From Variovorax terrae (GTDB lineage: Bacteria > Pseudomonadota > Gammaproteobacteria > Burkholderiales > Burkholderiaceae_C), in NCBI RefSeq assembly GCF_022809125.1, contig NZ_JALGBI010000002.1:629685-693684 (forward strand): 64,000 nt of DNA, given 5' to 3'. Below, piece after piece: positions 33,631 through 42,402 of this stretch (position 1 is its first letter; each line of letters starts with the position of its first letter). The notes under the pieces were generated by a model that was not told where the DNA came from, made no database searches, and saw nothing but the letters and a program-made list of their open reading frames with translations. Made by a program: the position numbers and the translations under genes.

Positions 33631-34554
33631 ATGCCGGATGTCCGCGTCGCGCGGTCATCGGTAGCTACAAAAAGCATAGCGCCCGGCCTGCTGCTCGCCT
33701 CCGTGGGGGCGATTGCCTTCAGCGGCAAGGCGATCATCGTCAAGCTCGCCTACCGCTATGGCGTCGATGCGGTCACCCTCATCATGTACCGCATGCTGTT
33801 CGCGCTGCCGATCTTCGCCGTGATGGCCTGGTGGGCCAGCCGCGGCCAGCCCGCGCTGACCCGCCGGGACTGGCTGGGCGTCGTGGGCCTGGGCGTGACC
33901 GGCTACTACCTCGCGAGCTTCCTCGATTTCGCCGGCCTGGCCTACGTCAGCGCCAGCCTGGAGCGGCTGATCCTCTACCTCAACCCCACGATCGTGCTGC
34001 TGCTGGGCTGGCTGGTCTACGGCAAGAAGATCCGGCTGGGCCAGGTGACGGCCATGGGCATCAGCTACGCGGGCGTGCTGCTGGTGTTCGGCCACGAAGC
34101 CAGGCTGCAGGGCAGCCATGCGGCGCTGGGCACGCTGCTGGTGTTTGCCAGCGCGGTGAGCTATGCCGTCTACCTGGTCTACAGCGGCGAGCTGGTGCAG
34201 CGCTTGGGCTCGCTGCGCCTGGTGGGCCTGGCCACCACGGTGGCGTGCCTGTGCTGCATCGCGCAGTTCCTGGTGCTGCGGCCCATGAGCGCGGCCTTCG
34301 AGGTGGCGCCGCAGGTGATCTGGCTGTCGGTGCTCAACGCCACACTGTGCACCGCCGTGCCGGTGCTGATGGTGATGATGGCGATCGAGCGCATCGGCGC
34401 CAGCCTGGCCGCGCAGACCGGCATGATCGGCCCGATGTCCACCATCCTGATGGGTGTGCTGATCCTGGACGAGCCGTTCACCGTCTGGGTGGCGGCCGGC
34501 ACCGTGCTGGTGATTGCCGGTATCTTCGTGTTCAGCCGCACCGGGCGGCGCTGA
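33631..34554 (+). CDS. EamA/DMT-superfamily transporter
   Basis: 307 residues from the ATG at 33631, preceded by AAAGGA. Ten hydrophobic helices in two EamA repeats begin at SIAPGLLLASVGAIAFSGKA; the second repeat has ALGTLLVFASAVSYAVYLVY and ends with VWVAAGTVLVIAGIFVFSRT. The first 18 residues come from a dispersed nucleotide repeat (33633-33682) and are unlike other EamA N-termini. The gene follows ggt closely and may carry a product or substrate of that enzyme (inference). Confidence 0.91.
   Translation: MPDVRVARSSVATKSIAPGLLLASVGAIAFSGKAIIVKLAYRYGVDAVTLIMYRMLFALPIFAVMAWWASRGQPALTRRDWLGVVGLGVTGYYLASFLDFAGLAYVSASLERLILYLNPTIVLLLGWLVYGKKIRLGQVTAMGISYAGVLLVFGHEARLQGSHAALGTLLVFASAVSYAVYLVYSGELVQRLGSLRLVGLATTVACLCCIAQFLVLRPMSAAFEVAPQVIWLSVLNATLCTAVPVLMVMMAIERIGASLAAQTGMIGPMSTILMGVLILDEPFTVWVAAGTVLVIAGIFVFSRTGRR
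33633..33682 (+). repeat. 50-bp dispersed repeat, copy 1 (start of EamA gene)
   Basis: Aligned by eye without gaps to 47408-47457, 39 of 50 positions are identical. Shared blocks include GATGTCC, GGCGGTC-like sequence and GCTACAAAAAG. The two copies are read in different frames of two unrelated genes, so protein homology cannot explain the match. The segment ends in GCTAC-N8-ATAGC, close to the short palindrome family at 24529, 36410 and 59896. Confidence 0.7.
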
Positions 34555-35631
34555 TCACTTCTTCTTCGCGGGCTGGCTGCGTGCGGGCGCCGCCGCCGGT
34601 GCGGCGGGGCGGCTGGCCGCCGCCAGCACCTCCATGCGCTGGGCCACGGTGACGGCCGGTTTGCCCGACAGCGCATCGAGCCGGTGGCCCATCGCGAGTT
34701 CGATCTGGTCGAGCCGCAACTGCGTGGGCGGATGCGTGCTGAGCGAGAGCGCGAACAGCGGGTTGTCGGGCGTGGCGCTGCGCAGCTGCTGCAGCACCGA
34801 CACCAGGCCGTAGGGATCGAACCCGGCGCGCGCGGCCAGCGCCACGGCGGTGCGGTCGGCCTCGAACTCGTCGTCCTGGTCGAGGCCGCGCGCGTACAGG
34901 TCGCGGCCCATCGCGAGCAATTGCGACGACAGCGCACCGCCGACCCCGCCGCCCACCTGCGAGCCGATCACCTGCGTGAGCAGCCCGGCGCGCGCGGTCT
35001 TGTTCATGGCCTTGAGGTGGTGCCGGCCCGTCACATGGGTGATTTCGTGCGCCAGGATGCCCGCGAGCTCGGCCTCGTCGGCCGTGCGGTCAACCAGGCC
35101 GCGGGTCACGAACACGTAGCCGCCCGGCGCGGCGAAGGCATTGAAGCCCGGGTCGTCCAGCACCGCGAAGGTCCAGGGCAGGTCGGGGCGCGGAGACTGC
35201 AGGCTGATCCAGCGTCCGAGCTGGTTGACGTAGCGCTGCAGCGGCAGGTCCGGCGACAGCGGCTTGCTGCCCAGCAGCACGGCCGAGAGCTGGCGCCCGA
35301 TCTCGATCTCGCGCGGCTCGTCGATCTGGTCGAGCGACTGCGACAGCAGCTTGATCAGCTCGCCGGCGTTGGCGGCCTGCCCGGCGGCGGCCGGGGCCGC
35401 GCCGCCGCCCAGCATCTGGGTCAGGGCGCCGGCCGCATTGGCGGGCTGAGGGGCCGCGGGCGCGGCCGGCTGGCCGGGCCGGATCAAGGACTGGAACAGG
35501 TTGAGGGCCTTGGCCGCGTCCTGGTTCTGCGCCGGTGCCGGGGCGCTGCCGGCCAGCAGCGCGGCCAGCGCCAGCAGGCGCAGCGTGGCCCGGCCGGCCG
35601 GGGGAGCGGTGATGGCGTGCAGCAGGCTCAT
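34555..35631 (-). CDS. M48-family metalloprotease (BepA/Oma1-like)
   Basis: 358 residues from the ATG at 35629-35631. Signal peptide about residues 1-34 (LLALAALLAGSAPAPAQ). Peptidase M48 domain about 105-320 with the zinc motif HEITHVTGRHHLKA near residue 195 and the distal Glu in DDEFEADRTAVALAARAGFD near 255. Related periplasmic proteases take part in outer-membrane protein quality control. Ala/Pro-rich linkers occur at residues 50-85 and the C-terminus. The start overlaps the end of the SH3-domain gene by 4 bases. No TPR domain is attached, unlike BepA. Confidence 0.93.
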   Translation of the reverse strand: MSLLHAITAPPAGRATLRLLALAALLAGSAPAPAQNQDAAKALNLFQSLIRPGQPAAPAAPQPANAAGALTQMLGGGAAPAAAGQAANAGELIKLLSQSLDQIDEPREIEIGRQLSAVLLGSKPLSPDLPLQRYVNQLGRWISLQSPRPDLPWTFAVLDDPGFNAFAAPGGYVFVTRGLVDRTADEAELAGILAHEITHVTGRHHLKAMNKTARAGLLTQVIGSQVGGGVGGALSSQLLAMGRDLYARGLDQDDEFEADRTAVALAARAGFDPYGLVSVLQQLRSATPDNPLFALSLSTHPPTQLRLDQIELAMGHRLDALSGKPAVTVAQRMEVLAAASRPAAPAAAPARSQPAKKK

Positions 35632-36209
35632 GGCATCTCCGGGTTGCCGGGCGCGCCGCCGCGCTGCGTGGCGGCTCGCGGCGCGGCCGGGATGGGCAGC
35701 GGCTCCACGGCCTGCGCCGACAGGGCGGCCAGGCTGGCGAACTGGCGGGCCTGGCCGGCGTCGAGCCGCAGCGCCTCGGCCTGGCCGACGGCGGCGAGGT
35801 TGGGCTGGGCCTGGGCCAGGTCCTCGGCCCCGAGGCCGCGGATGCCCACGGTGGAGGTGGCGGGCGAAGCCAGGGGCGCCTGCGCGCTGCCCTTGTTGAA
35901 GAAGTTGGTGATGCTGCGCAGCGCGCCGGTGGCGGCATTGCCGCCCGGGGCCGCGCCGCCGGCGGCGCCGAGGTCGAACATGTGGACCCAGCCGGTGGCG
36001 CCCTGCGCCGTCTTCACCTGGACCCAGGCCCCCTGGCGCTCGCCCTGCCGCGTCACTGGCGTCTGCGCCGCCAGCGTGGCGAGGCTGCGCGAGGCGTCGC
36101 CGGGAGCCTCCCGCAGCTCGGCCGGCCGCTTGACCACGATGGCCTCGCCCTGTGCCTGCGCCGCGCCCAGGCCGGCCGCGAGCAGGCAATAACCCAGCCA
36201 TTTCATCAT
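35628..36209 (-). CDS. SH3-domain periplasmic protein
   Basis: 193 residues from the ATG at 36207-36209 (MMKWLGYCLLAAGLGAAQAQ); an ATG at 36230 is a less likely start. Signal peptide about 19 residues. One bacterial SH3 (SH3b) domain covers residues 22-80: VKRPAELREAPGDASRSLAT, then AWVQVKTAQGATGWVHMFDL. The C-terminal half is low-complexity Ala/Gly/Pro with one conserved-looking stretch, GIRGLGAEDLAQAQPNL. Translationally coupled to the M48 protease, so it is likely a partner or targeting factor acting on the envelope. Confidence 0.85.
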   Translation of the reverse strand: MMKWLGYCLLAAGLGAAQAQGEAIVVKRPAELREAPGDASRSLATLAAQTPVTRQGERQGAWVQVKTAQGATGWVHMFDLGAAGGAAPGGNAATGALRSITNFFNKGSAQAPLASPATSTVGIRGLGAEDLAQAQPNLAAVGQAEALRLDAGQARQFASLAALSAQAVEPLPIPAAPRAATQRGGAPGNPEMP

Positions 36210-36265
36210 GTCGGTTCCTCCACGTATCATCTTCTGCGTGATCAGCGACTCAGAACGGGGATTCT

Positions 36266-37060
36266 ATGGATTTGGGCATTGCAGGCAAATGGGCGCTGGT
36301 GTGCGGCGCCAGCAAGGGATTGGGCTTCGGCTGCGCGCAGGCGCTGGTGCGCGAGGGCGTGAATGTGCTGATCGTGGCGCGCGGGGCCGAGGCGCTCGAG
36401 GCGGCCGCTGCTAAATTGATAGCAGACAATGGCCGCCCCGCGCCGACCTCCGTGCAATTCGTGGCTGCAGACGTGACCACCGCCGAAGGCCGGGCCGCCG
36501 TCTTCGCGCAGCGCCGGGACTTCGACATCGTGGTCACCAACGCCGGCGGCCCGCCGCCCGGCGATTTCCGTGACTGGGACCGCGAGGCCTGGATCAAGGC
36601 GGTGGACGCCAACATGCTGACGCCGATCGAGCTGATCAAGGCCACGGTGGACGGCATGGCCGCGCGCGGCTTCGGGCGCATCGTGAACATCACGTCGAGC
36701 GCGGTCAAGGCGCCGATCGACATCCTGGGCCTGAGCAACGGCGCGCGTAGCGGCCTCACGGGCTTCGTGGCCGGCGTGGCGCGCAGCAGCATCGCGGGCC
36801 GCGGCGTGACCATCAACAATCTGCTGCCGGGCAAGTTCGACACCGACCGCCTGGTGGGCACCTTGAAGGCCGCCGCACAGAAGAGCGGCAAGCCCCTGGA
36901 AGACATTCGTCGCGCGCAGCAGGCCCAGATTCCGGCCGGGCGCTACGGCACGCCCGAGGAGTTCGGCGCGATCTGCGCCTTCCTGTGCAGCGTGCACGCC
37001 GCCTACGTCACGGGCCAGAACATCCTGCCTGATGGCGGGGCCTACCCGGGAACTTACTGA
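36266..37060 (+). CDS. short-chain dehydrogenase/reductase (SDR)
   Basis: 264 residues. Rossmann fold with CGASKGLGFGCAQALVREG near residue 15 (TGxxxGxG-type), NAGGPPPGDF near 90, and a catalytic region NITSSAVKAPIDILGLSNGA. Here Ser is present, but the usual YxxxK Tyr appears as Leu-Ser-Asn, an altered motif also seen in the '3-oxoacyl reductase-like, NAGGPP' SDR group. It may therefore lack standard catalysis or use a different residue. Ends DGGAYPGTY. It carries a short dispersed palindrome within its coding sequence and ends before a terminator. Confidence 0.92.
   Translation: MDLGIAGKWALVCGASKGLGFGCAQALVREGVNVLIVARGAEALEAAAAKLIADNGRPAPTSVQFVAADVTTAEGRAAVFAQRRDFDIVVTNAGGPPPGDFRDWDREAWIKAVDANMLTPIELIKATVDGMAARGFGRIVNITSSAVKAPIDILGLSNGARSGLTGFVAGVARSSIAGRGVTINNLLPGKFDTDRLVGTLKAAAQKSGKPLEDIRRAQQAQIPAGRYGTPEEFGAICAFLCSVHAAYVTGQNILPDGGAYPGTY
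36410..36423. repeat. short AT-rich palindrome GCTAAATTGATAGC inside SDR gene
   Basis: A 14-base element with GCTA/TAGC arms inside the SDR coding sequence, encoding AAKLIAD in a surface position after the second helix. It stands out against the surrounding high-GC codons and is related to the palindromes at 24529-24545 and 59896-59912. Confidence 0.6.
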
Positions 37061-37108
37061 GCCGGGCAGAACCTCCTGCCGAGAGCCGGCCGGCCTCACG
37101 GAAAAAAT

Positions 37109-37130
37109 GAGGCAGCGCCCAGGCTGCCTC
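37109..37130. terminator. hairpin terminator between SDR and DUF6351 genes
   Basis: An 8-bp stem, GAGGCAGC (37109-37116) and GCTGCCTC (37123-37130), with loop GCCCAG. An A run lies on the left side (37102-37107) and a short TTGTCT tract on the right, so it could serve both convergent genes (SDR from the left, DUF6351 from the right). Confidence 0.75.
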
Positions 37131-37150
37131 TTGTCTGATTCCCGTGTGCG

Positions 37151-39475
37151 CTAGCTGGCGCGCGAGGACGTGGGCACCGGGCCCAGCGGCTTGCCGCCGG
37201 GGCCGTCCTTGAAGGTCTGCCAGGGTTCGGGCGCAACCTGGGAGACGCCCGGCTTGCCGTAGTCGCACACGCCGCCCGGGAACACGGCCGCCAGGCGGTT
37301 CCACTGGGCGTCGGTGAACGCCACGAAGTAATCCGAACGCACCAGCGGCTTGAGCTGGCACTGCATGATGTCGCTCGTCAGCGGTTCGCCGGCGGCCGTG
37401 CGCGTGTCGCGGTACACCGGCCATTCGTCGAGCGTGGGCGAAGCGACCGTGGCCGAGCCGGTTCCCGTGGTGCTGGCCGCCATGCTGGGCGAGGGGCCGA
37501 GGTTGCAGTACGAGGTGTCGGTGCTCCAGACGCCGAGGTCCGAGCGCCAGCATGAATCCACCGCGGCGGTCGGCTTGTTGCCCAGGACCTTCTGGCGCAG
37601 CGTCTTGCCGGTCTTGTCGGCTTCCACGTTGGTCAGCCACTGGTTCATGGTTTCAAAGGCCCGGTCGGCCAGGTTGGCCGGCGCGGTCTTGTAGCGCCAG
37701 ATGATCTGGTTGCCGTAGTCGCCGAACTCCTTGAGCAGGCGGTTGCGGATCACCCAGGCGCGGAAGTCGTAGTGCTCTTCGGTGATGTTGAAGTCGCGCC
37801 GGTCGATGATGGCCACCTCGCCGAGGTAGCGCGCATGGGCCACGCGCCCGGAGCGGTGCGTGATGTCCACGGCGCCCGGGTCGGCCTTCATGCGCGCGGC
37901 CTGCCACTGGCCGTTGATGTCGTAGCCGCCGATCTGCTCGTTCAGCGTGACGAACTTCTCGGGCGTGATCCGGCCGCCGTTCAGCGCGTTGAGCCCGTAC
38001 TGGATGCCCGTGTTGTCCTGCGGGGACCTGGCGTAGCCGGTGGCGTCGCGCGGGCCGAAGATCGCGATGTTGAAGTCCTGCAGCGTGCATCGGATGCCGG
38101 CCAGGTTGGTCAGCGACCAGGTGCTGGTCTGGCCGCCGCAGCCCTGGTCGCCGATCGTGGGGTCCATGTAGTAGGGCTGGCGGCTCGCCATGTTGATGCT
38201 GGCCGGCCCTTCGCAGACCTGGTTCCACCGGTGGCCGTTCACCGCCGTCTTCTCGGCCACGCCGAAGGCCGTGGTGCTGGTTCCGTCCTGCGTCGTGTAG
38301 AAGCGCTTGAGCAGCCCGCAGTCGGCGAATTCGCGGCCCGGCGTCCAGGTGTCCTGGAAGGTCTGGGTCGGCAGCATGCCCTGGATCAGCCCGGGGTAGT
38401 TGGCGCTGTGCAGGTTCTGCTGGTGCGCGCCGCCGGAGCCGCCGTCCGACATCGTGAAGCGGATCTCGCCGTAGCGCTTGGCGATGTACTCCTTCATCAT
38501 GATCACGGTCTCGGCCGAGGTCACGTCATTGCAGTGGCTGCCGTAGTTCGTCATCTCCGACGAGGCCACCATGAAGCCGCGCCGCAGGGCGCTGTCGTCC
38601 ATGACGCTGCCGGGGCTGACCTGGGTGCGGCCGTACTCGCAGCCCGAGCCGAATTTCCAGAACAGCTTGTGGTTCCATGAGGGCGAGGCCTCCCAGGGCC
38701 TCCAGCCCTTGGTCGGGTCCGAGGGGCTGGCGAGATAGGCGATGTCGTACTTGCCGCGGTTGATGACGCCGCGCTCGATCCGCACGATGTAGGGCAGGGT
38801 GACGCCGGCATCGGTGGTGATGCTGGCGATGGCCGCCGCGGCCGGCGGCGAGTTCGGGTCATAGGTGGCGAACGAGCCGCCCAGCGTGCGGTACTGGTAG
38901 CGGTAGACAGGCGCCGCGATGTTGCACTGGTCGTCGACCGGGTCGCCAAGGTCGGGGTTGGTCAGGGTCGGGCTGGCGACCTTGGTCGTGCATGTCCAGG
39001 GCTTGACCTGCGGGCCCGAGATGAGCGGGCCGCCGATCGGGTAGTTGGTGAGCTCGATCTTCGCGCCGTCCTTGCCCGGCACCCTGGCACGCAACTGGTT
39101 CTTGCCGACCTTCAGGCCCGAGATCAGGCCGTAGTAGCGGCCGTCGGCGCGCAGCGCGAAGGCGGCCGTCACGTCCTTGCCGTCCAGGTCCACCTGCAGG
39201 CTGGCCACGGCGACGCCGGCCGGCGCGAGCAGTTGCACCAGCGCGTCACCGCCGGACACGAGATCGGCGCGGCCGGACAGCACCCGGAGCTCGGGGATGG
39301 GGCCGGGGGTCACCGTGGTGCCGCCGCCGGGTGGGCCGGCGGGCCCCGGGCTCAGGCCGTCGCTCCCGCCGCAGGCGGCGAGCAGGGCGGCAGCCACCGC
39401 GGCCACCGTGAGCCCGCATGCCAGCCGTCGGCGCGCGGGCGTGCCATGCATTTGCAAATTCAGCAAGTTCATCAT
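37151..39475 (-). CDS. secreted lipoprotein of the DUF6351 family (tannase-like hydrolase fold)
   Basis: 774 residues. Lipoprotein signal MMNLLNLQMHGTPARRRLAC with lipobox LLAACGG (Cys about residue 35), then a Gly/Pro-rich linker. The rest matches the uncharacterised DUF6351 family: PWTCTTKVASPTL near residue 160, RRGFMVASSEMTNYGSHCND, FTMSDGGSGGAHQQNLHS near 345 (a probable GxSGG nucleophile elbow) and the C-terminal AEPWQTFKDGPGGKPLG-type end. An alpha/beta-hydrolase role on a polymer or ester is inferred. Located 122 bases downstream of a tannase-family lipoprotein gene with a similar leader; the two are probably co-expressed. Confidence 0.85.
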   Translation of the reverse strand: MMNLLNLQMHGTPARRRLACGLTVAAVAAALLAACGGSDGLSPGPAGPPGGGTTVTPGPIPELRVLSGRADLVSGGDALVQLLAPAGVAVASLQVDLDGKDVTAAFALRADGRYYGLISGLKVGKNQLRARVPGKDGAKIELTNYPIGGPLISGPQVKPWTCTTKVASPTLTNPDLGDPVDDQCNIAAPVYRYQYRTLGGSFATYDPNSPPAAAAIASITTDAGVTLPYIVRIERGVINRGKYDIAYLASPSDPTKGWRPWEASPSWNHKLFWKFGSGCEYGRTQVSPGSVMDDSALRRGFMVASSEMTNYGSHCNDVTSAETVIMMKEYIAKRYGEIRFTMSDGGSGGAHQQNLHSANYPGLIQGMLPTQTFQDTWTPGREFADCGLLKRFYTTQDGTSTTAFGVAEKTAVNGHRWNQVCEGPASINMASRQPYYMDPTIGDQGCGGQTSTWSLTNLAGIRCTLQDFNIAIFGPRDATGYARSPQDNTGIQYGLNALNGGRITPEKFVTLNEQIGGYDINGQWQAARMKADPGAVDITHRSGRVAHARYLGEVAIIDRRDFNITEEHYDFRAWVIRNRLLKEFGDYGNQIIWRYKTAPANLADRAFETMNQWLTNVEADKTGKTLRQKVLGNKPTAAVDSCWRSDLGVWSTDTSYCNLGPSPSMAASTTGTGSATVASPTLDEWPVYRDTRTAAGEPLTSDIMQCQLKPLVRSDYFVAFTDAQWNRLAAVFPGGVCDYGKPGVSQVAPEPWQTFKDGPGGKPLGPVPTSSRAS

Positions 39476-39513
39476 TGTTGTCTCCTGTTATTCATTCGAT
39501 GCCGGCCAGGGGC

Positions 39514-39533
39514 GCGCCTGGCGCACCAGGCGC
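39514..39533. repeat. perfect GC hairpin between tannase and DUF6351 genes
   Basis: GCGCCTGG (39514-39521) and CCAGGCGC (39526-39533) form a perfect 8-bp stem with a 4-base loop in the 122-base gap between two same-strand genes. No T run follows on the minus strand, so it may be an mRNA-processing or attenuation hairpin rather than a full terminator. Confidence 0.55.
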
Positions 39534-39597
39534 AGCCATCGGCCGGATCGTGAAGAGGGGTGGCAGGGGCACCCGAGGCGCTCCTGCCGGGGGCTAC

Positions 39598-41274
39598 TTA
39601 AGTGCAGGAAAAGTTCGCTGCGTCGTCCGTGCTGCCCGAGCCTTTGTAGACGGCCTTCTTGGGGTAGGCGCACAGCGGCCGTGTCCGCGTTACCGTGCCG
39701 CTGCTGACGCGGGAGGCGATCACGCTGTCGGGGGCCACGCCCTTGTCCACCCAGCGGTCGAGCGCCATCAGCAGGTCGTTCTGCGCGGTGGGCGTCGGGG
39801 CCGCCTGCCCGCCGTTGCCGAAGACGTTGGGGCCCGAGCCGCCGCTGCAGTGCCCCATGCCGGGCGCCAGGAACATGCGGAAGAACTTGTCGGTCTCGGC
39901 CTGCGAGCCCTGCAGCGTCTTGACCTTGTCGTAGTAGGCCACCGTGTCCAGGATGCTGACCACGGGATCGGCCCAGCCCTGGTAGGTGATGAGCTTGCCG
40001 CCGCGCGCCTTGAAGGCCGCGATGTCGGGGTTGGTCTGGTCCATCATGCCGCCGACCTTGGCGGCCGAGAACGCCATGTCGCGGTTGTAGTCGAAGGTCC
40101 AATGGTCCCAGGCCGGGTTTTCATAGACCCACAGGCGCCAGAAATCGGCTCGCGTGGGTTCCGTGGTGCCCCAGTAGCTGGACCAGCCGGATTCAGTGCC
40201 GACCACGGGGCCCGGGTAGATCAGCGCATTGGTGGCGGGGTTCTTCGGCCCCTGGTAAATCTTCTTGGCGGCCGCCACCTGGGGCGCCGTGAGGCAATTG
40301 GGCGCGTCGGCGCCCGGGCACTGCAGCGCGTCGATGTTGAACACGGCGCTGGTGCAGGCGCGCGGGTCGTCGATCACGCCGTCGGTCACGCCATCGAGCG
40401 AGTCGCAGGCCGCGATGGCAGAGCTGGTCAAGAGCTGCGCCTTGGCCGTGGTGAGCACCAGCGTAGTCGAGCCGGTGGGACGGTTGGACTGGTAGCGCCA
40501 GAGGAACTCGGCATTCAGCGCCACGCGGTTGTTGCCCGGTGCGCCGGCGATCACGCCGTCGAAGTCCTGCGGGTACTTCTGCACTTCGGCATAGGCCTGG
40601 TGGCCGCCGGTGGAGCATCCGTAGTAGTAGGCGCGCGAGGCCTCCTTGGCCTGCAGTTCCGCGATGATCTTCTTGCCCGGCGCGGTGATGGCGTTGATGG
40701 AGCGCGTGCCCCAGTCGATGATCTTTTCCGGATGGCTGATGCCCCAGAAGAAGTCGATGCTGGTCTGGTGGCCGGTGTCGCCGCCCAGCGTGGCGTAGCC
40801 CTGGCGCATCGCGTAGGCCATGTCGCCGTAGCTGAGGGCGTTGCTGTAGCCGCCGTTGCCGGTGGCCACCAGCTTGCCGTTCCAGGCGCTGCCCTGCGGG
40901 ACCCAGACCTCGAAGTTGATGAGCGAGTCGCTGGTGGGCGTGGCCTGCGCCTTCACGAGGCAGAAGGCGGGCAGGTTGGCCAGGCCGCTGAAGCTGCCCG
41001 TCGGCGTGTAGGTGCCTGCGGGGATGGACGTGACCGAGGTGATCTTCGCGTTGCTCAGCTGGAGGCTGGCCAGGCTGCTCGCGTCGCAGGCCTTTGGTGT
41101 CGCCACGATGGCCTCGGGCCCCGTGGCGGGAGGGGGAGGGGTTCGGCGGCTGCCCAGGCCGTCCCCGCCGCCGCCGCAAGCGGCCAGCATGCTGGCAGCC
41201 GCCACGGCGGCCAACCCCAAGGTTCTTCGCCATCCTCGATACCGATCTTCCCAACGCGTCTGTAGATTCATCAT
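39598..41274 (-). CDS. tannase/feruloyl-esterase family lipoprotein
   Basis: 558 residues from the ATG at 41272-41274, with CAGGAGAC as ribosome site. Lipoprotein signal RRTLGLAAVAAASMLAACGG. Tannase-family hallmarks: nucleophile Ser221 in YYYGCSTGGHQAYAEVQKYP, GVIAGAPGNNRVALN, a Ca2+-loop-like CDSLDGVTDGVIDDPRAC, and the acid region GKLITYQGWADPVVS with GMGHCSGG holding the catalytic His. It hydrolyses ester bonds of aromatic acids (gallate, ferulate, or polyester units such as MHET) outside the cytoplasm. The LysR at 41440 is just upstream on the same strand and may regulate it. Confidence 0.92.
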   Translation of the reverse strand: MMNLQTRWEDRYRGWRRTLGLAAVAAASMLAACGGGGDGLGSRRTPPPPATGPEAIVATPKACDASSLASLQLSNAKITSVTSIPAGTYTPTGSFSGLANLPAFCLVKAQATPTSDSLINFEVWVPQGSAWNGKLVATGNGGYSNALSYGDMAYAMRQGYATLGGDTGHQTSIDFFWGISHPEKIIDWGTRSINAITAPGKKIIAELQAKEASRAYYYGCSTGGHQAYAEVQKYPQDFDGVIAGAPGNNRVALNAEFLWRYQSNRPTGSTTLVLTTAKAQLLTSSAIAACDSLDGVTDGVIDDPRACTSAVFNIDALQCPGADAPNCLTAPQVAAAKKIYQGPKNPATNALIYPGPVVGTESGWSSYWGTTEPTRADFWRLWVYENPAWDHWTFDYNRDMAFSAAKVGGMMDQTNPDIAAFKARGGKLITYQGWADPVVSILDTVAYYDKVKTLQGSQAETDKFFRMFLAPGMGHCSGGSGPNVFGNGGQAAPTPTAQNDLLMALDRWVDKGVAPDSVIASRVSSGTVTRTRPLCAYPKKAVYKGSGSTDDAANFSCT

Positions 41275-41439
41275 GTCTCCTGTTGAATGGTTTCCGGCTC
41301 TCACAAGCGCATGGCCCTGGCAGGGCCGATGGCTTGGCGCGAGCGGAGTTTAGGAAGGCGTGATGCGCAAGAGAAATGGATTTTTTGGATCGATTGATCC
41401 AAAGCTTGGATGCAAGCGCGCATCCTATGGGGAGATACC

Positions 41440-42372
41440 CTAGGTCGCGATTTTCTTGCGGGAGGCCCGGCCGGGCGAGGACGCCTTGCCGTCGGGGCGC
41501 CTCTCGATGGCCAGGTCGTACAGGGCCTGGGCGGCGACCGACAGGCTCCGGTCGGCGCGGCTGACGAGGTAGATCTTGCGGGTCAGGCCCGGCACGTCCA
41601 GCGGGCGCGTCATGAGGTTGGGGTGCTGGAAGTGGAACAACGTCAGGGCCGGCACGACGCTGATGCCCACGCCGTTCTGCACCATGCCCATGACCGTCGC
41701 CAGGTGCTCGACTTCGAGCACCGTGTTCATCTGCAGCGGGTGCAGCAGGGCATCGAGGTGCTGGCGCACGCTGCTGGAGCGCGCGAGGTGCACGAAGGGG
41801 TGGTTCAGCAAGTCCTTGGGGCGCAGGGTCTTCTGCCGGGCCAGCGCGTTGTCTTTGCGGCAGACCAGGTGGAACTCGTCCGAGCAGAGCATCCTCGTGG
41901 CCAGTTCCGCGGTGTTGGTGCCCCCGGCCGCCAGCGCGAAATCGACCTTGCCCAGGCGCACTAGGTCGAGGCACTGGTCGGACAGCGTGTCGGTCAACGA
42001 GATCTCGATGCCGGGGTACAGGCGCCTGAATTCGGCAAACACGCCCGGCAGCCAGCCGGCGGCCAGCGAGGGCAGGGCCGCGAGGGAGACGCGGCCCTTG
42101 CGCCGCTCGACATGCTCGGTCAGGTCGTCGAGGATGTGGTCCATGTCGTCCAGCAGGCGGCGGGCGGATTCCGCGAACAGCTGGCCCTCGGTGGTGAGCT
42201 GCACCTTGCGGGTGTCGCGGTCGAACAGGCGCGTGCCGACGCCGTCTTCCAGCGCGCGGATCAGGGCGCTGAAGGCCGGCTGCGACAGGTGGCACTGCTC
42301 CGCCGCCTTCGTGAAATTTCTTTCCTCATTCAGCGCCACGAAGGCACGTAGCTGCTTGCTGGATAGATTCAT
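41440..42372 (-). CDS. LysR-family regulator
   Basis: 310 residues. Winged HTH MNLSSKQLRAFVALNEERNF, TKAAEQCHLSQPAFSALIRA; effector domain about 90-300, with FALAAGGTNTAELATRML and VEHLATVMGMVQNGVGISVV. The CbbR/CynR-like group has this short start. It faces away from the AtuA-like operon at 42447, with a matching operator in the 74-base spacer, and lies upstream of the tannase/DUF6351 genes. It may therefore control both sides. The inducer is unknown. Confidence 0.93.
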   Translation of the reverse strand: MNLSSKQLRAFVALNEERNFTKAAEQCHLSQPAFSALIRALEDGVGTRLFDRDTRKVQLTTEGQLFAESARRLLDDMDHILDDLTEHVERRKGRVSLAALPSLAAGWLPGVFAEFRRLYPGIEISLTDTLSDQCLDLVRLGKVDFALAAGGTNTAELATRMLCSDEFHLVCRKDNALARQKTLRPKDLLNHPFVHLARSSSVRQHLDALLHPLQMNTVLEVEHLATVMGMVQNGVGISVVPALTLFHFQHPNLMTRPLDVPGLTRKIYLVSRADRSLSVAAQALYDLAIERRPDGKASSPGRASRKKIAT

Positions 42373-42402
42373 TTGAAAAGCAGATGAATTGATCGAAGTT
42401 TT

